Assembly (NCBI RefSeq): GCF_004005845.1
Contig: NZ_SADE01000004.1
Location: forward strand, 434,001 to 498,000
Length of the DNA stretch: 64,000 nucleotides
Direction of reading: 5' to 3'
From: Hwanghaeella grinnelliae
GTDB taxonomy: Bacteria > Pseudomonadota > Alphaproteobacteria > UBA8366 > Aestuariispiraceae
Below, piece by piece: positions 33,319-41,374 of this stretch. Numbering within the stretch: position 1 is the stretch's first letter; each line of letters begins with the position of its first letter. The position numbers were made by a program, and so were the translations under genes. The notes beneath the pieces were generated by a model. The model ran no database searches. It was not told where the DNA came from and worked only from the letters and a program-made list of their open reading frames with translations.

Positions 33319-34013
33319 TGCTCCAAGTCGACAACATCCAAACCTATTATGGCGAGACGCAGGCGCTTTTCGGCACATCGCTTTCCGTGGGGGAGGGGGA
33401 AGTCGTTGCCCTGCTTGGCGCCAATGGTGTCGGCAAGACAACGACCATCCGTTCTATTCTGGGTCTGACACCGCCGCAGACGGGGCGCATTGCGTTCGAT
33501 GGCACCGATATCTCCAGCATGCAAACCCACGACATCGTCAATTTGGGGATCGGCTGGGTGCCGGATGACAGGCGGATTTTTCCCACTTTGAAGGTCGACC
33601 AGAACCTAGCGATCGGCCGGCGGAAAAGCCGCTTCCGATCCTGGTCGTTGGATGAGATGTTCGAAATCTTCTCTGCACTCGAGCATTTGATGCATCGGGA
33701 TAGTGAGAACCTTTCCGGTGGTGAGATGCAGATGGTGGCGATTTCCCGTGCCTTGCTGGGCTCGCCCGGGCTTGTCCTGTTCGACGAGCCGTCGCAAGGG
33801 CTGGCGCCGAAAATCGTTCAGGATGTGATGAAGACGATACGCCGCCTCAAGGCGGAAGGGATATCGGTATTGGTCGTCGAACAAAATGCCCTGGCCGCGC
33901 TTGAAGTGTCCGACAGGGTCTATGTCATGGCACACGGCCGGATTGTTCATGAAGGGCCGGCGCAGGACTTGTTGAACGACGATGTCTTGCGCGAACGGTT
34001 GTTGGGGGTGTGA
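33318..34013 (+). CDS. Liv-type ABC ATPase, LivF family
   Basis: A 231-residue ATPase with Walker A GANGVGKTT, Q-loop area GIGWVPDDRRIFPTL, signature LSGGEMQMVAISRAL, Walker B LVLFDEPSQGLAP and the LivF-typical VVEQN in place of the H-loop His. ATG 33318 overlaps the LivG-type stop and is preferred to TTG 33315. It pairs with the LivG-type protein. The gene ends next to an unusual third ATPase-like gene. Confidence 0.93.
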   Translation: MLQVDNIQTYYGETQALFGTSLSVGEGEVVALLGANGVGKTTTIRSILGLTPPQTGRIAFDGTDISSMQTHDIVNLGIGWVPDDRRIFPTLKVDQNLAIGRRKSRFRSWSLDEMFEIFSALEHLMHRDSENLSGGEMQMVAISRALLGSPGLVLFDEPSQGLAPKIVQDVMKTIRRLKAEGISVLVVEQNALAALEVSDRVYVMAHGRIVHEGPAQDLLNDDVLRERLLGV

Positions 34014-34015
34014 TC

Positions 34016-34660
34016 ATGAACGCGCCGATGCTGCATGTGGATAATCTGGTCAAAACATACACGAAGGGTGCCTTCCGGAAGCAGGAAACGTTTCGCCTTG
34101 AGGCGGATTTCAGGATTGATGGTCCTGAGATCGTCGGCCTCATGGGGCCGAACGGATCTGGCAAGACGACATTGTTCGAACTGATGACCGGGTCGAACAG
34201 CCCGACCGGGGGCAAGGTGGTCTGCGCCGGACGGAATATTCATAACGTTCGCTATGACGAACGCGACCGGTTGGCGATCCATTATCACCAATCCTATCAG
34301 GTTCGGCATTTCGCCCGTCGGAAGCCCGCTTTTATGATGGATAGGGCCGGCAGCGATTACCCGCTGATCCACCTGTTCGACGAACCGCAATTCAATACAC
34401 AAGACGGCTATATCGGGTTCATGTTGGACTTCTTCCGGAAGCTACGGGCGGAGAACCGTCTCGTCTTCTTGTGCGTCCACCCGAATGAGCGCTTTCATTT
34501 GGATATTCTAAAGGAAATCTGCGAGCGTTTCATATTCGTCCAGAAAGGCACCCTGCATCACGCGGTTGACTTTGAATCGCTTGTAGCATTGCAGCCGGTA
34601 CAAGCCTATTTGGGGAACCTGTTGACGGAGCAGTCCGTACTCGAAGGCGAAGGGACATGA
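34016..34660 (+). CDS. Atypical ABC-like ATPase without signature motif
   Basis: A 214-residue protein starting like an ABC ATPase (LHVDNLVKTYTKG, Walker A GPNGSGKTT, strong LMTGSNSPTGG segment). It reaches a Walker B-like LIHLFDEP only about 55 residues after a Gln-containing HYHQSYQ, and no LSGGQ signature is present between them. The helical subdomain therefore seems shortened. The switch region has CVHPNE. Without a signature it cannot complete a partner's ATP site in the usual way. It directly follows the complete LivGF-type pair and overlaps the next cupin gene by 4 bases. It may be a regulatory or substrate-specific ATPase for the same transporter. The frame is intact, so it is not an obvious pseudogene. 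Confidence 0.75.
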   Translation: MNAPMLHVDNLVKTYTKGAFRKQETFRLEADFRIDGPEIVGLMGPNGSGKTTLFELMTGSNSPTGGKVVCAGRNIHNVRYDERDRLAIHYHQSYQVRHFARRKPAFMMDRAGSDYPLIHLFDEPQFNTQDGYIGFMLDFFRKLRAENRLVFLCVHPNERFHLDILKEICERFIFVQKGTLHHAVDFESLVALQPVQAYLGNLLTEQSVLEGEGT

Positions 34661-34962
34661 CTGAAACAGTAACAAGGGGACGCTATGCCATCCCGGTGGA
34701 AGGTGAGGCCGTGCGCGCGCATTGGCAGTCGGAAGGGTTCTCCTTCGGTCGCTTTGTCGATCCACCCGGCCAGGAATGGAACGACTTCGTTCATGCGACC
34801 GACGAGTATGTGACGGTCGAAGACGGACGGCTGGAAATCACGGTAGGGCCCGAAACCTTCATCGCCGAGCCGGGCGACCTGGTTTTCATACCGCGCGGTG
34901 TTTCGCATTCGCTCAAGAATATTTCCGGCAAGGTAACACGGTGGTTGTACGGTTATGGGTGA
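34657..34962 (+). CDS. Small cupin-domain protein
   Basis: A 101-residue single cupin. The first motif is weak (EWNDFVHATDEYVTVEDGRLEI) and the second clear (AEPGDLVFIPRGVSHSLKN, with Pro-Gly-Asp and a His). It overlaps the ATPase-like gene by ATGA and the following oxidoreductase by 8 bases, showing tight coupling. Such small cupins often act on sugar or hydroxy-acid intermediates or serve as stabilising partners. Substrate unknown. Confidence 0.8.
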   Translation: MTETVTRGRYAIPVEGEAVRAHWQSEGFSFGRFVDPPGQEWNDFVHATDEYVTVEDGRLEITVGPETFIAEPGDLVFIPRGVSHSLKNISGKVTRWLYGYG

Positions 34963-35959
34963 AGGATCGGTGTTGAGGATTGGCGTAATCGGTACGGGCA
35001 TGATCAGCCTGTTCCACTTCCGGGGATGGGCGGATGTTGAGGGTGTCGAGGTTGTCGCGGTTTGCGATACTGACCGCGACAAGGCCGCGGCGCGAGCCAA
35101 GGAATTCGGCATCGACCGGGTCTACACCGATGTCGCAGAAATGTTCGCGGATGGCGGCATTGACGCTGTTGATATCGCGGCTTCCGTTGATGCCCATGCA
35201 CCGGTTGCCCGCGCGGCGGCGGATCACGGCATCCATGTTATGTGCCAGAAACCGCTGACCCGCACGGTTCGGGAGGCGGAGGAACTGATTAAGGAAATCG
35301 GCGATCGGGTCCGCTTCATGGTGCATGAAAATTATCGTTTCCGGCCGCATTACCGCCTTGTCCGGGACTGGATCGAACAGGGCCGGATTGGGGAGCCCCG
35401 GCATGCCGCCATGACGGTGCGGTGTTCGGGGCTCGTGTCCTTAGATGGGGAAACGCCCTTTTTGGTCGACCGGCAACCTTATTTGACCGGCTTCGACCGC
35501 AACATCGTATTCGAGACGATGATCCACCATCTGGATATCATGCGTTGCACATTGGGCCCGTTGAGGGTCGTTTCAGCGGTGCTGGGGCGTCTCAACACCA
35601 ACCTCCCGGGCGAGGATACGGCGACGATCGTTCTACAGGGCGAGGGCGGCCTCGTCGCGGTGGCCGATGGTACGCTGACCGCGCCAGGATATCAGCCGTT
35701 GCCGGCCGACCGGTACGAAGTCGTCGGCACGACCGGCACACTGGTGATGGATTTCGACCGTATCTTCTTGGTTGGACAGGAAGACCAGGCGGAGAAGGTC
35801 GACCTTGCGGGCCGCTACCAGGAATGCTTCACAGAGGCGATACGTCAATTCGTCGATGGCATCCGCACAGGTGCGCCTTTCGAAACGGACAGGCTCGACA
35901 ATTTGGAAACGCTGCGGTTGATGGAATCCGTGTATACCGCCGCCGGAATAAGGGTCTAA
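34955..35959 (+). CDS. Gfo/Idh/MocA-family oxidoreductase
   Basis: A 334-residue NAD(P)-dependent dehydrogenase. The Rossmann motif RIGVIGTGMISLFH lies at the N-terminus, and VMCQKPLTRTVREAEEL is the family's (E)KP motif with the catalytic Lys, here preceded by Gln instead of Glu. The C-terminal beta-sheet domain follows with an HHLDIMRCTLGP segment containing the typical active-site His. Members oxidise inositols, sugars or related polyols. Located between a cupin and two SDR genes, it probably performs one oxidation or isomerisation step for the imported compound. Confidence 0.9.
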   Translation: MGEGSVLRIGVIGTGMISLFHFRGWADVEGVEVVAVCDTDRDKAAARAKEFGIDRVYTDVAEMFADGGIDAVDIAASVDAHAPVARAAADHGIHVMCQKPLTRTVREAEELIKEIGDRVRFMVHENYRFRPHYRLVRDWIEQGRIGEPRHAAMTVRCSGLVSLDGETPFLVDRQPYLTGFDRNIVFETMIHHLDIMRCTLGPLRVVSAVLGRLNTNLPGEDTATIVLQGEGGLVAVADGTLTAPGYQPLPADRYEVVGTTGTLVMDFDRIFLVGQEDQAEKVDLAGRYQECFTEAIRQFVDGIRTGAPFETDRLDNLETLRLMESVYTAAGIRV

Positions 35960-35963
35960 ACGC

Positions 35964-36791
35964 ATGTCCGAACCAATCGTCAGGGAAAGCCTGACGCCCA
36001 CCATCGACCTGGAAAAGCTGAAGTCGCAGTTCGATTTGACCGGCACAGTCGCCTTTGTGCCCGGGGGATACGGCGCGTTGGGCGCGGCGATCTGCTGGGC
36101 GCTGGCGGTGCAGGGCGCGCAAGTCGCGGTTGCCGGACCGAACCTGGAAAAGGCCGAGGCGCTGGCGGCCGATATCCGCGCGGCGGGCTTTCCAGCGGCC
36201 GGCTATGCCCTCGACGCGTGTTCGGTTGCCGATATTCAGACCGTCGTGGACGTCATTGCCGCGGAACATGGCGGCATCGACATTCTTGTGAACTGCGTCG
36301 GCATACAACGGGAACAGAAGCTTCTGGAGGTTACGGAAGAGACCTTCGATCTGATGTATGAGACGAACCTGAAGGCCGGCATGTTTCTGGGCCAAGCCGT
36401 GGCGCGCATTCAGATTGCAGATGAAAAGCCCGGGCGTCATATCCATCTTCTTTCCGTTCGGTCCCAGCTTGGATTGCGCGGGCGAGGCTATTCCGCGTAT
36501 TGCAGCACGAAGGGCGGTTTGCTGATGTTGGTGAAGCAACATGCGATGGAACTTGCGCCGCATGGCATCACCGTGAATGGCGTCGCCCCCACCTTTATCC
36601 AGTCCGATCGGATAAAACCGCATCTGGACAAAGCGGAATTCCGGGACTTCATTCTGGACCGGAACCCGCTCGGTCGCATCGGCGACCCCATCGAGGTTAC
36701 CGGCCCGATTATCACCTTCGCGGCGCCAGCGGGTGGGTATATGACAGGCCAGGTGATCTATGTTGACGGTGGCGTCACGGCGAGCCAATAG
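35964..36791 (+). CDS. SDR-family dehydrogenase
   Basis: A 275-residue short-chain dehydrogenase with about 30 extra N-terminal residues. The cofactor loop is GGYGALGAA, a change from the usual TGxxxGIG. The NNAG region reads LVNCVGIQ. The catalytic Ser lies in LLSVRSQLG, and Tyr and Lys are in YSAYCSTKGGL. C-terminal GGYMTGQVIYVDGGVTAS is typical. It resembles gluconate 5-dehydrogenase-like sugar-acid enzymes. It lies 4 bases after the Gfo/Idh/MocA gene. Confidence 0.9.
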   Translation: MSEPIVRESLTPTIDLEKLKSQFDLTGTVAFVPGGYGALGAAICWALAVQGAQVAVAGPNLEKAEALAADIRAAGFPAAGYALDACSVADIQTVVDVIAAEHGGIDILVNCVGIQREQKLLEVTEETFDLMYETNLKAGMFLGQAVARIQIADEKPGRHIHLLSVRSQLGLRGRGYSAYCSTKGGLLMLVKQHAMELAPHGITVNGVAPTFIQSDRIKPHLDKAEFRDFILDRNPLGRIGDPIEVTGPIITFAAPAGGYMTGQVIYVDGGVTASQ

Positions 36792-36818
36792 CCAAGCCAG
36801 TTCGAGGGGAGGGACACG

Positions 36819-37610
36819 ATGCAGGATAAAATACTGACCGGAAAAACCGCTGTGGTCACGGGCGGCAGCAAAGGGATTGGCCGCGCGATCGCGGAACGGT
36901 TGGCTGCGGACGGTTGCAATGTGTTTCTAATGGCGCGGTCCGCTGACGCGCTGAAGCAGGCTGCCCAGGATATCGGTGCGTCTCATGGTGTTGATACGGC
37001 ATGGCATGCGGCGGACCTGAAATCCCTATCCGGTTGCGAGGAGGCGGCCTCTGCGGCCCTCGACCGGTTCGGCGAGGTCGATATCTTGGTCAACTGTGCC
37101 GGCGATACCAAGGCCGGAGCCTTTCCGGACCAACCCGATGACGAATGGATGGCCGGGTTTGATTTGAAGTTTCACGGTGCGGTGCGACTGACGCGTTTGT
37201 TGTGGCCGGCGCTGAGAAAGGCCAAAGGGACGATCGTCAATGTCGGCGGGGCCGCTGCCTATACACCGGGGGCGGGCTTCATGGTCGGGGGCGCGGTAAA
37301 TGCCGCCCTGGCCCATTTCACAAAGTCTTTGTCGAAGCAGGGATTGAAGGACGATGTAAACGTCAACATCGTCCATCCGGGCATGACCGTCTCCGACCGG
37401 ATGCAGACCTTGCTGGAGCATCAGGCCAGCGTTGAAGGGATCTCCATAGAAGAAGCCAAGGAGCGGAATGTCAGCGGCGCCGGTATCCGCCGCTTGGGGC
37501 AGCCGGAAGACGTCGCAAACGCGGTCGCCTTCCTATGCTCCCCGGCCTCCCGCCATATCCAAGGTGTCCAAATCGCCATCGACGGCGGCGCCACCGGCGG
37601 GATGCACTAG
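36819..37610 (+). CDS. SDR-family protein lacking the catalytic Tyr and Lys
   Basis: A 263-residue Rossmann protein with intact cofactor motif TGGSKGIGRAIAERL, NCAGDTKAG, and a C-terminal IQGVQIAIDGGATGG. Where the family has Ser, Tyr and Lys in patterns such as SS and YSASKAAL, this protein reads VGGAAAY and GGAVNAAL, so Ser and Tyr become Gly and Lys becomes Asn. It may bind cofactor but is unlikely to catalyse the normal hydride transfer unless other residues stand in. The ATG follows GAGGGGAGGGAC. It is the last gene of the RpiR-controlled operon; a hairpin follows. Confidence 0.88.
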   Translation: MQDKILTGKTAVVTGGSKGIGRAIAERLAADGCNVFLMARSADALKQAAQDIGASHGVDTAWHAADLKSLSGCEEAASAALDRFGEVDILVNCAGDTKAGAFPDQPDDEWMAGFDLKFHGAVRLTRLLWPALRKAKGTIVNVGGAAAYTPGAGFMVGGAVNAALAHFTKSLSKQGLKDDVNVNIVHPGMTVSDRMQTLLEHQASVEGISIEEAKERNVSGAGIRRLGQPEDVANAVAFLCSPASRHIQGVQIAIDGGATGGMH

Positions 37611-37655
37611 GCGTAGACCCATAAACACCATTGCCTTAGGCCATCTGGCCGGCAT

Positions 37656-37672
37656 CGCCTCGCTTCGAGGCG
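37656..37672. terminator. Hairpin after the first catabolic operon
   Basis: CGCCTCG-CTT-CGAGGCG is a perfect 7-bp stem 46 bases past the last SDR stop. No T-run follows, so it is a weak or Rho-assisted end signal at best. Confidence 0.4.
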
Positions 37673-37731
37673 CAATCCTGGGAATGCGGCGCGTGTTACT
37701 TCCCGGCATGGAAAATACCCCTCATAAATGA

Positions 37732-37745
37732 TTGACGTACCTCAA
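37732..37745. promoter_or_regulatory. Operator-like site before the LacI-type regulator
   Basis: TTGACGTACCTCAA is palindromic except for one C/C pair and contains a TTGACG -35-like box. The TGATTGACGTACC core recurs before the binding-protein gene at 38842-38854. This fits autoregulation by the LacI-type protein encoded 35 bases downstream. Confidence 0.6.
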
Positions 37746-37779
37746 AAAAATTGGGCATTTATCCCCAAAGAGGGTCAAT

Positions 37780-38808
37780 ATGCCAAAACCAACCGTTCAC
37801 GATATCGCCCAAGAGGCCGGCGTCAGTCTTGCGACTGTCGACCGGGTCTTGAACGAGCGGCCGGGTGTGCGCGACCGGACAATCCAGCGTGTCCGCGCGG
37901 CGATCGACAAGCTGGGCTATGTCCGTGACACCTATGCGGCGAATTTGGCGCGACAGAAGGCTTACACATTCGTATTCGTCCTGCCGGAAGGCCCGAGCAG
38001 CTTCATAGATGTCGTGCGGGAAGCGATTGAAGAGGCCAGCACGTCCCAAATGGCTGAGCGTGTGACCATCCGCGTCCTGTCGGTGCCACAGAACGATCCC
38101 CACGGTGTCGTGCGGCGCCTATTGACGCTAAACCCCGGAAAAATCGACGGGGTCGCGATCATGGCGCCGGAAACACCACAGGTGCGTGACGCTGTGCGGC
38201 GTTTGAAGAATGCCGGTTTGGCCGTGGCGACTTTGTTTTCCGACTTGCCCGTCCCGGTCAGGGACCATTACGTCGGGATCAATAGTTATTCGGCAGGTCG
38301 GACCGCTGCTTTGTTGATGGGCCGGTTTCTGCGCGGCGTCCATGGCTCGGTCATGGTCGTGACCGGGTCGTTGCAGGCGCGGGACAGCATCGAGCGCCGC
38401 CATGGATTCGATGAGGTCATGCAACGTGATTTTCCCGACCTGACCGTTTTGCCGACACTTGAATTCCATGACGATATAAGTCGTGTCGACCGGCTTGTCG
38501 GGACTGTCGCCAGCCAAACACGGGACCTCGCCGGTGTTTACTCCATGGGGGCCGGGAACCAAGCGCTCTTGGCGGCGTTGCGCAAGACCGATCGGTTGAA
38601 CGAGATGACGGTGATCGCGCATGAATTGACGGCGGTGACCAGGGAAGGCCTGCTTGCCGGGGAGGTCGATGCGGTCATTGCCCAGAATGTCGGGCACCTT
38701 GTTAGAAGTGCGGTCCGGGTTCTGCGCGCCAAATGCGATTCCGTGGATATCTTCGCAGCTCAGGAAAAAATTCGCATCGATATCGTCACGCGGGAAAACC
38801 TTCCTTAG
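37780..38808 (+). CDS. LacI-family transcriptional regulator
   Basis: A 342-residue repressor-type protein. The N-terminal HTH reads TVHDIAQEAGVSLATVDRVL, then the hinge region VRAAIDKLGYV. A periplasmic-binding-protein-like sensor domain follows (FVLPEGPSSFIDVVREAI ... VDGVAIMAPE-type ... GINSYSAGRTAALLMGRF). ATG 37780 after GAGGG is chosen because it places the HTH at the N-terminus. The subfamily binds sugars or polyols and represses at operators with a central CG or near-palindrome. Shared sites before this gene and the next transporter operon indicate that it controls both. Confidence 0.92.
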   Translation: MPKPTVHDIAQEAGVSLATVDRVLNERPGVRDRTIQRVRAAIDKLGYVRDTYAANLARQKAYTFVFVLPEGPSSFIDVVREAIEEASTSQMAERVTIRVLSVPQNDPHGVVRRLLTLNPGKIDGVAIMAPETPQVRDAVRRLKNAGLAVATLFSDLPVPVRDHYVGINSYSAGRTAALLMGRFLRGVHGSVMVVTGSLQARDSIERRHGFDEVMQRDFPDLTVLPTLEFHDDISRVDRLVGTVASQTRDLAGVYSMGAGNQALLAALRKTDRLNEMTVIAHELTAVTREGLLAGEVDAVIAQNVGHLVRSAVRVLRAKCDSVDIFAAQEKIRIDIVTRENLP

Positions 38809-38844
38809 CAAACCCTGCTCTGCGCCGGCTTTTCACGAATGTGA

Positions 38845-38889
38845 TTGACGTACCAAGGTATGCGGGATTTAATTGAGGTACGCACCTCA
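38845..38889 (+). promoter_or_regulatory. Promoter and operator of the sugar/polyol ABC operon
   Basis: TTGACG (38845-38850) and TTTAAT (38868-38873) have the ideal 17-bp spacing. A palindrome TGAGGT-ACGC-ACCTCA (38874-38889) begins directly after the -10 box, where a repressor would block initiation, and TTGACGTACC repeats the site found before the LacI-type gene. Confidence 0.75.
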
Positions 38890-38981
38890 GAAATCATCAC
38901 TGGATTGTCTGTTGGCGGAAATAAAAAGAATTCAGCCGTCCTGAAGACGGCGTTGAACCAATAACGTTGAGGGAACGTCTG

Positions 38982-40301
38982 ATGAAGACCAAACAAATTT
39001 TGGCGGCGTCGGCTATTGCCGCCATGTCTGTGGCCGCGTCGAATGCGGCGCAGGCTGATGAGTTGACGTTGTGCTGGGCCGCGTGGGACCCGGCAAACGC
39101 CTTGGTCGAATTGTCCAAGGAATTCGAAGCCCAATCGGGGCACACGATGAAATTCGAATTTGTGCCGTGGCCCAATTTCGCCGACAGAATGCTGAACGAG
39201 TTGAATTCCGGCGGCAAACTCTGCGACCTGCTGATCGGGGACAGTCAATGGATCGGCGGCGGTGCCGAGAACGGGCATTACGTCAAACTGAACGATTTCT
39301 TCGACAAGGAAGGGATCAGCATGGACGACTTCGCCCCGGCGACCGTTTATGCCTATTCGACATGGCCGAAGGGCAGTCCCAATTATTACGCCTTGCCGGC
39401 GATGGGCGACGCGAACGGTTGGTTCTATCGCAAGGACTGGTTCGAGAAGCCGGAAATTCAAGCCGCTTATAAGGAGGCGACGGGGCAGGATCTGCGCGAG
39501 CCGCAGACCCAGAAGGAATTGCTGCAGATCGCGCAGTTCTTCCAGGAGCGTGAAATCGACGGTCAGAAGCGTTATGGCGCCGCGATCTTCACGGAGCGCG
39601 GTTCCGAAGGGATCACGATGGGCGCCACGGGTGCAATGTATGCCTGGGGTTTCAAATACGAGAACACGCCCGGCAAATACGACATGGAAGGCGCGGTGAA
39701 CTCGCCGGAAGCGGTTGAAGGGTTGGAGTTCTATAAGGAACTCTACAAAACCGCCACGCCCCCGGGATATACAGACAGCTATATGGAACAGTCGCTGGAT
39801 GCGTTTAAATCCGGTCAGGTCGCGATGGCGATGAACTGGTTCGCTTTCTTCCCGGGCCTGTATGCGGACCCGGATACAGGGGGTGACAAGATCGGCTTCT
39901 TCGTGAATCCAGGGCAGAACATTGAGGCATCCACCCTCGGTGGGCAGGGGATTTCCGTCGTCGCCTATTCCGACAAGCAGGATGCGGCGCTGGAATATAT
40001 CAAGTGGTTCGCTCAGCCGGACGTTCAGGCGAAGTGGTGGTCCCTTGGCGGTTATTCCTGCCATAACTCGGTGCTGAATGATCCGGGATTCAAGGATAGC
40101 CAGCCTTTCGCCGCTGACTTCCTTCAAGCCATGGGCAGCGTGCAGGACTTTTGGCAGGAACCCGCTTACGCGGAGCTGCTGCTAGCGATGCAGAAGCGCC
40201 TTCATGATTATGTCGTCGCCGATGTCGGGACGGCCCAGGAAGCCCTCGATAAGCTTATCGAAGATTGGACCGAGACCTTCGAGGACGAAGGTAAGCTTTA
40301 G
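38982..40301 (+). CDS. Extracellular sugar/polyol-binding protein (CUT1 type)
   Basis: A 439-residue family-1 solute-binding protein. ATG 38982, 7 bases after GAGGGA, is chosen so that the Sec signal peptide (KTKQILAASAIAAMSVAASNAAQADE) is at the N-terminus with cleavage near AQA-DE. Mature motifs include LTLCWAAWDPANALVEL and a Trp/Gly-rich binding region with ANGWFYRKDWFEKPE. It delivers the ligand to the two permeases encoded downstream. The operon ends in a dihydroxyacetone-kinase-like enzyme, so polyols or ketoses are plausible ligands. Confidence 0.9.
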   Translation: MKTKQILAASAIAAMSVAASNAAQADELTLCWAAWDPANALVELSKEFEAQSGHTMKFEFVPWPNFADRMLNELNSGGKLCDLLIGDSQWIGGGAENGHYVKLNDFFDKEGISMDDFAPATVYAYSTWPKGSPNYYALPAMGDANGWFYRKDWFEKPEIQAAYKEATGQDLREPQTQKELLQIAQFFQEREIDGQKRYGAAIFTERGSEGITMGATGAMYAWGFKYENTPGKYDMEGAVNSPEAVEGLEFYKELYKTATPPGYTDSYMEQSLDAFKSGQVAMAMNWFAFFPGLYADPDTGGDKIGFFVNPGQNIEASTLGGQGISVVAYSDKQDAALEYIKWFAQPDVQAKWWSLGGYSCHNSVLNDPGFKDSQPFAADFLQAMGSVQDFWQEPAYAELLLAMQKRLHDYVVADVGTAQEALDKLIEDWTETFEDEGKL

Positions 40302-40314
40302 ACTGTTGTGATAC

Positions 40315-40350
40315 CGTCTTCGCCCCACGGCTCGTCCTGGGGCGGAGACG
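40315..40350 (+). other. Intercistronic 13-bp hairpin after the binding-protein gene
   Basis: CGTCTTCGCCCCA pairs with TGGGGCGGAGACG (one T-G wobble) around a 10-base loop. No T-run follows. Such hairpins protect the upstream message from 3' decay and raise binding-protein output. Confidence 0.75.
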
Positions 40351-40426
40351 CTTCATCTCGTCCGGGCCACGATACCGGCCACTGAAGACGAGAGCCGAAC
40401 CAGTTTCTTTCCGGGAGGATTGTCCG

Positions 40427-41374
40427 ATGCCGGGCACCATAGCCGACCGCGTCGCGCAAGCCACGCCACCGCATCTGGCGGGCCGCATCAAAGGATTTTC
40501 TGATCGCACGATCGCGTGGATCTTCGTCGCGCCGACGATCTTTTTGCTTCTTGCGGTCAACATCTTTCCGCTGATTTGGACGATCAATCTCAGCTTTACC
40601 AATTTTCGCGCCAACCGCCCTAACAGAGAGGTCGACTATATCGGTCTCAGAAACTACGAGCGGATTCTGACCGACAGCGACATCTGGCTTACCATGCAGG
40701 CGACGGCGCATTTCCTGTTCTGGACGCTGTTCTTCCAGGTCGTCATCGGCTTCACGCTGGCCTGGCTGATCAACAGAAAGTTCAAGGGAAACGACCTTTG
40801 GACGACGATCATCGTGCTGCCGATGATGTTGTCGCCGGCCGTTGTCGGGAATTTCTGGACCTTCCTGTATCAACCGCAAATCGGTCTGTTCAATTATCTG
40901 GTCGCCTTTCTCACGGGCGTCGATCCGTCGTCCTTCCAGATGATTGGGGATGTGGTGCTCGCGCCCTGGGCAATCGTGATCGTGGATACCTGGATGTGGA
41001 CCCCCTTCGTCATGCTGATATGCCTGGCCGGGCTGCGGTCGATACCGGACTACATTTACGAAGCGGCGGAAATCGACCGCGCCAGCAAGTGGCGCCAATT
41101 CTGGACGATCACCGTGCCGATGGTACTGCCCTTCCTGATGCTCGCGGTTCTGTTCCGCGGGATCGAAAACTTCAAGATGTTCGACCTTGTCGTTCAATTG
41201 ACCGGTGGCGGGCCGGGTTCGGTCACGGAGCTTACCTCTATCAATCTGAAGCGTGAAGCATTCGAGAAATGGCGCACGGGCTATGCGTCGGCCTACGCCA
41301 TCATCCTGTTTGTCACCGTGTTCGGCCTGGCGTCGATCTATGTCAAAGCGCTCAACAAGGTGAAGGAACGATGA
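40427..41374 (+). CDS. CUT1 ABC permease, MalF-like
   Basis: A 315-residue inner-membrane permease with six clear membrane segments. The coupling-loop EAA motif reads YEAAEIDRASKWRQFWTITVPM, near the typical EAAxxDGA...I.lP. GGREF-like GGGPG follows in LTGGGPGSVTEL. It heads the pore genes. ATG 40427 follows GGGAGGA, and its stop overlaps the next permease start as ATGA. Confidence 0.93.
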   Translation: MPGTIADRVAQATPPHLAGRIKGFSDRTIAWIFVAPTIFLLLAVNIFPLIWTINLSFTNFRANRPNREVDYIGLRNYERILTDSDIWLTMQATAHFLFWTLFFQVVIGFTLAWLINRKFKGNDLWTTIIVLPMMLSPAVVGNFWTFLYQPQIGLFNYLVAFLTGVDPSSFQMIGDVVLAPWAIVIVDTWMWTPFVMLICLAGLRSIPDYIYEAAEIDRASKWRQFWTITVPMVLPFLMLAVLFRGIENFKMFDLVVQLTGGGPGSVTELTSINLKREAFEKWRTGYASAYAIILFVTVFGLASIYVKALNKVKER

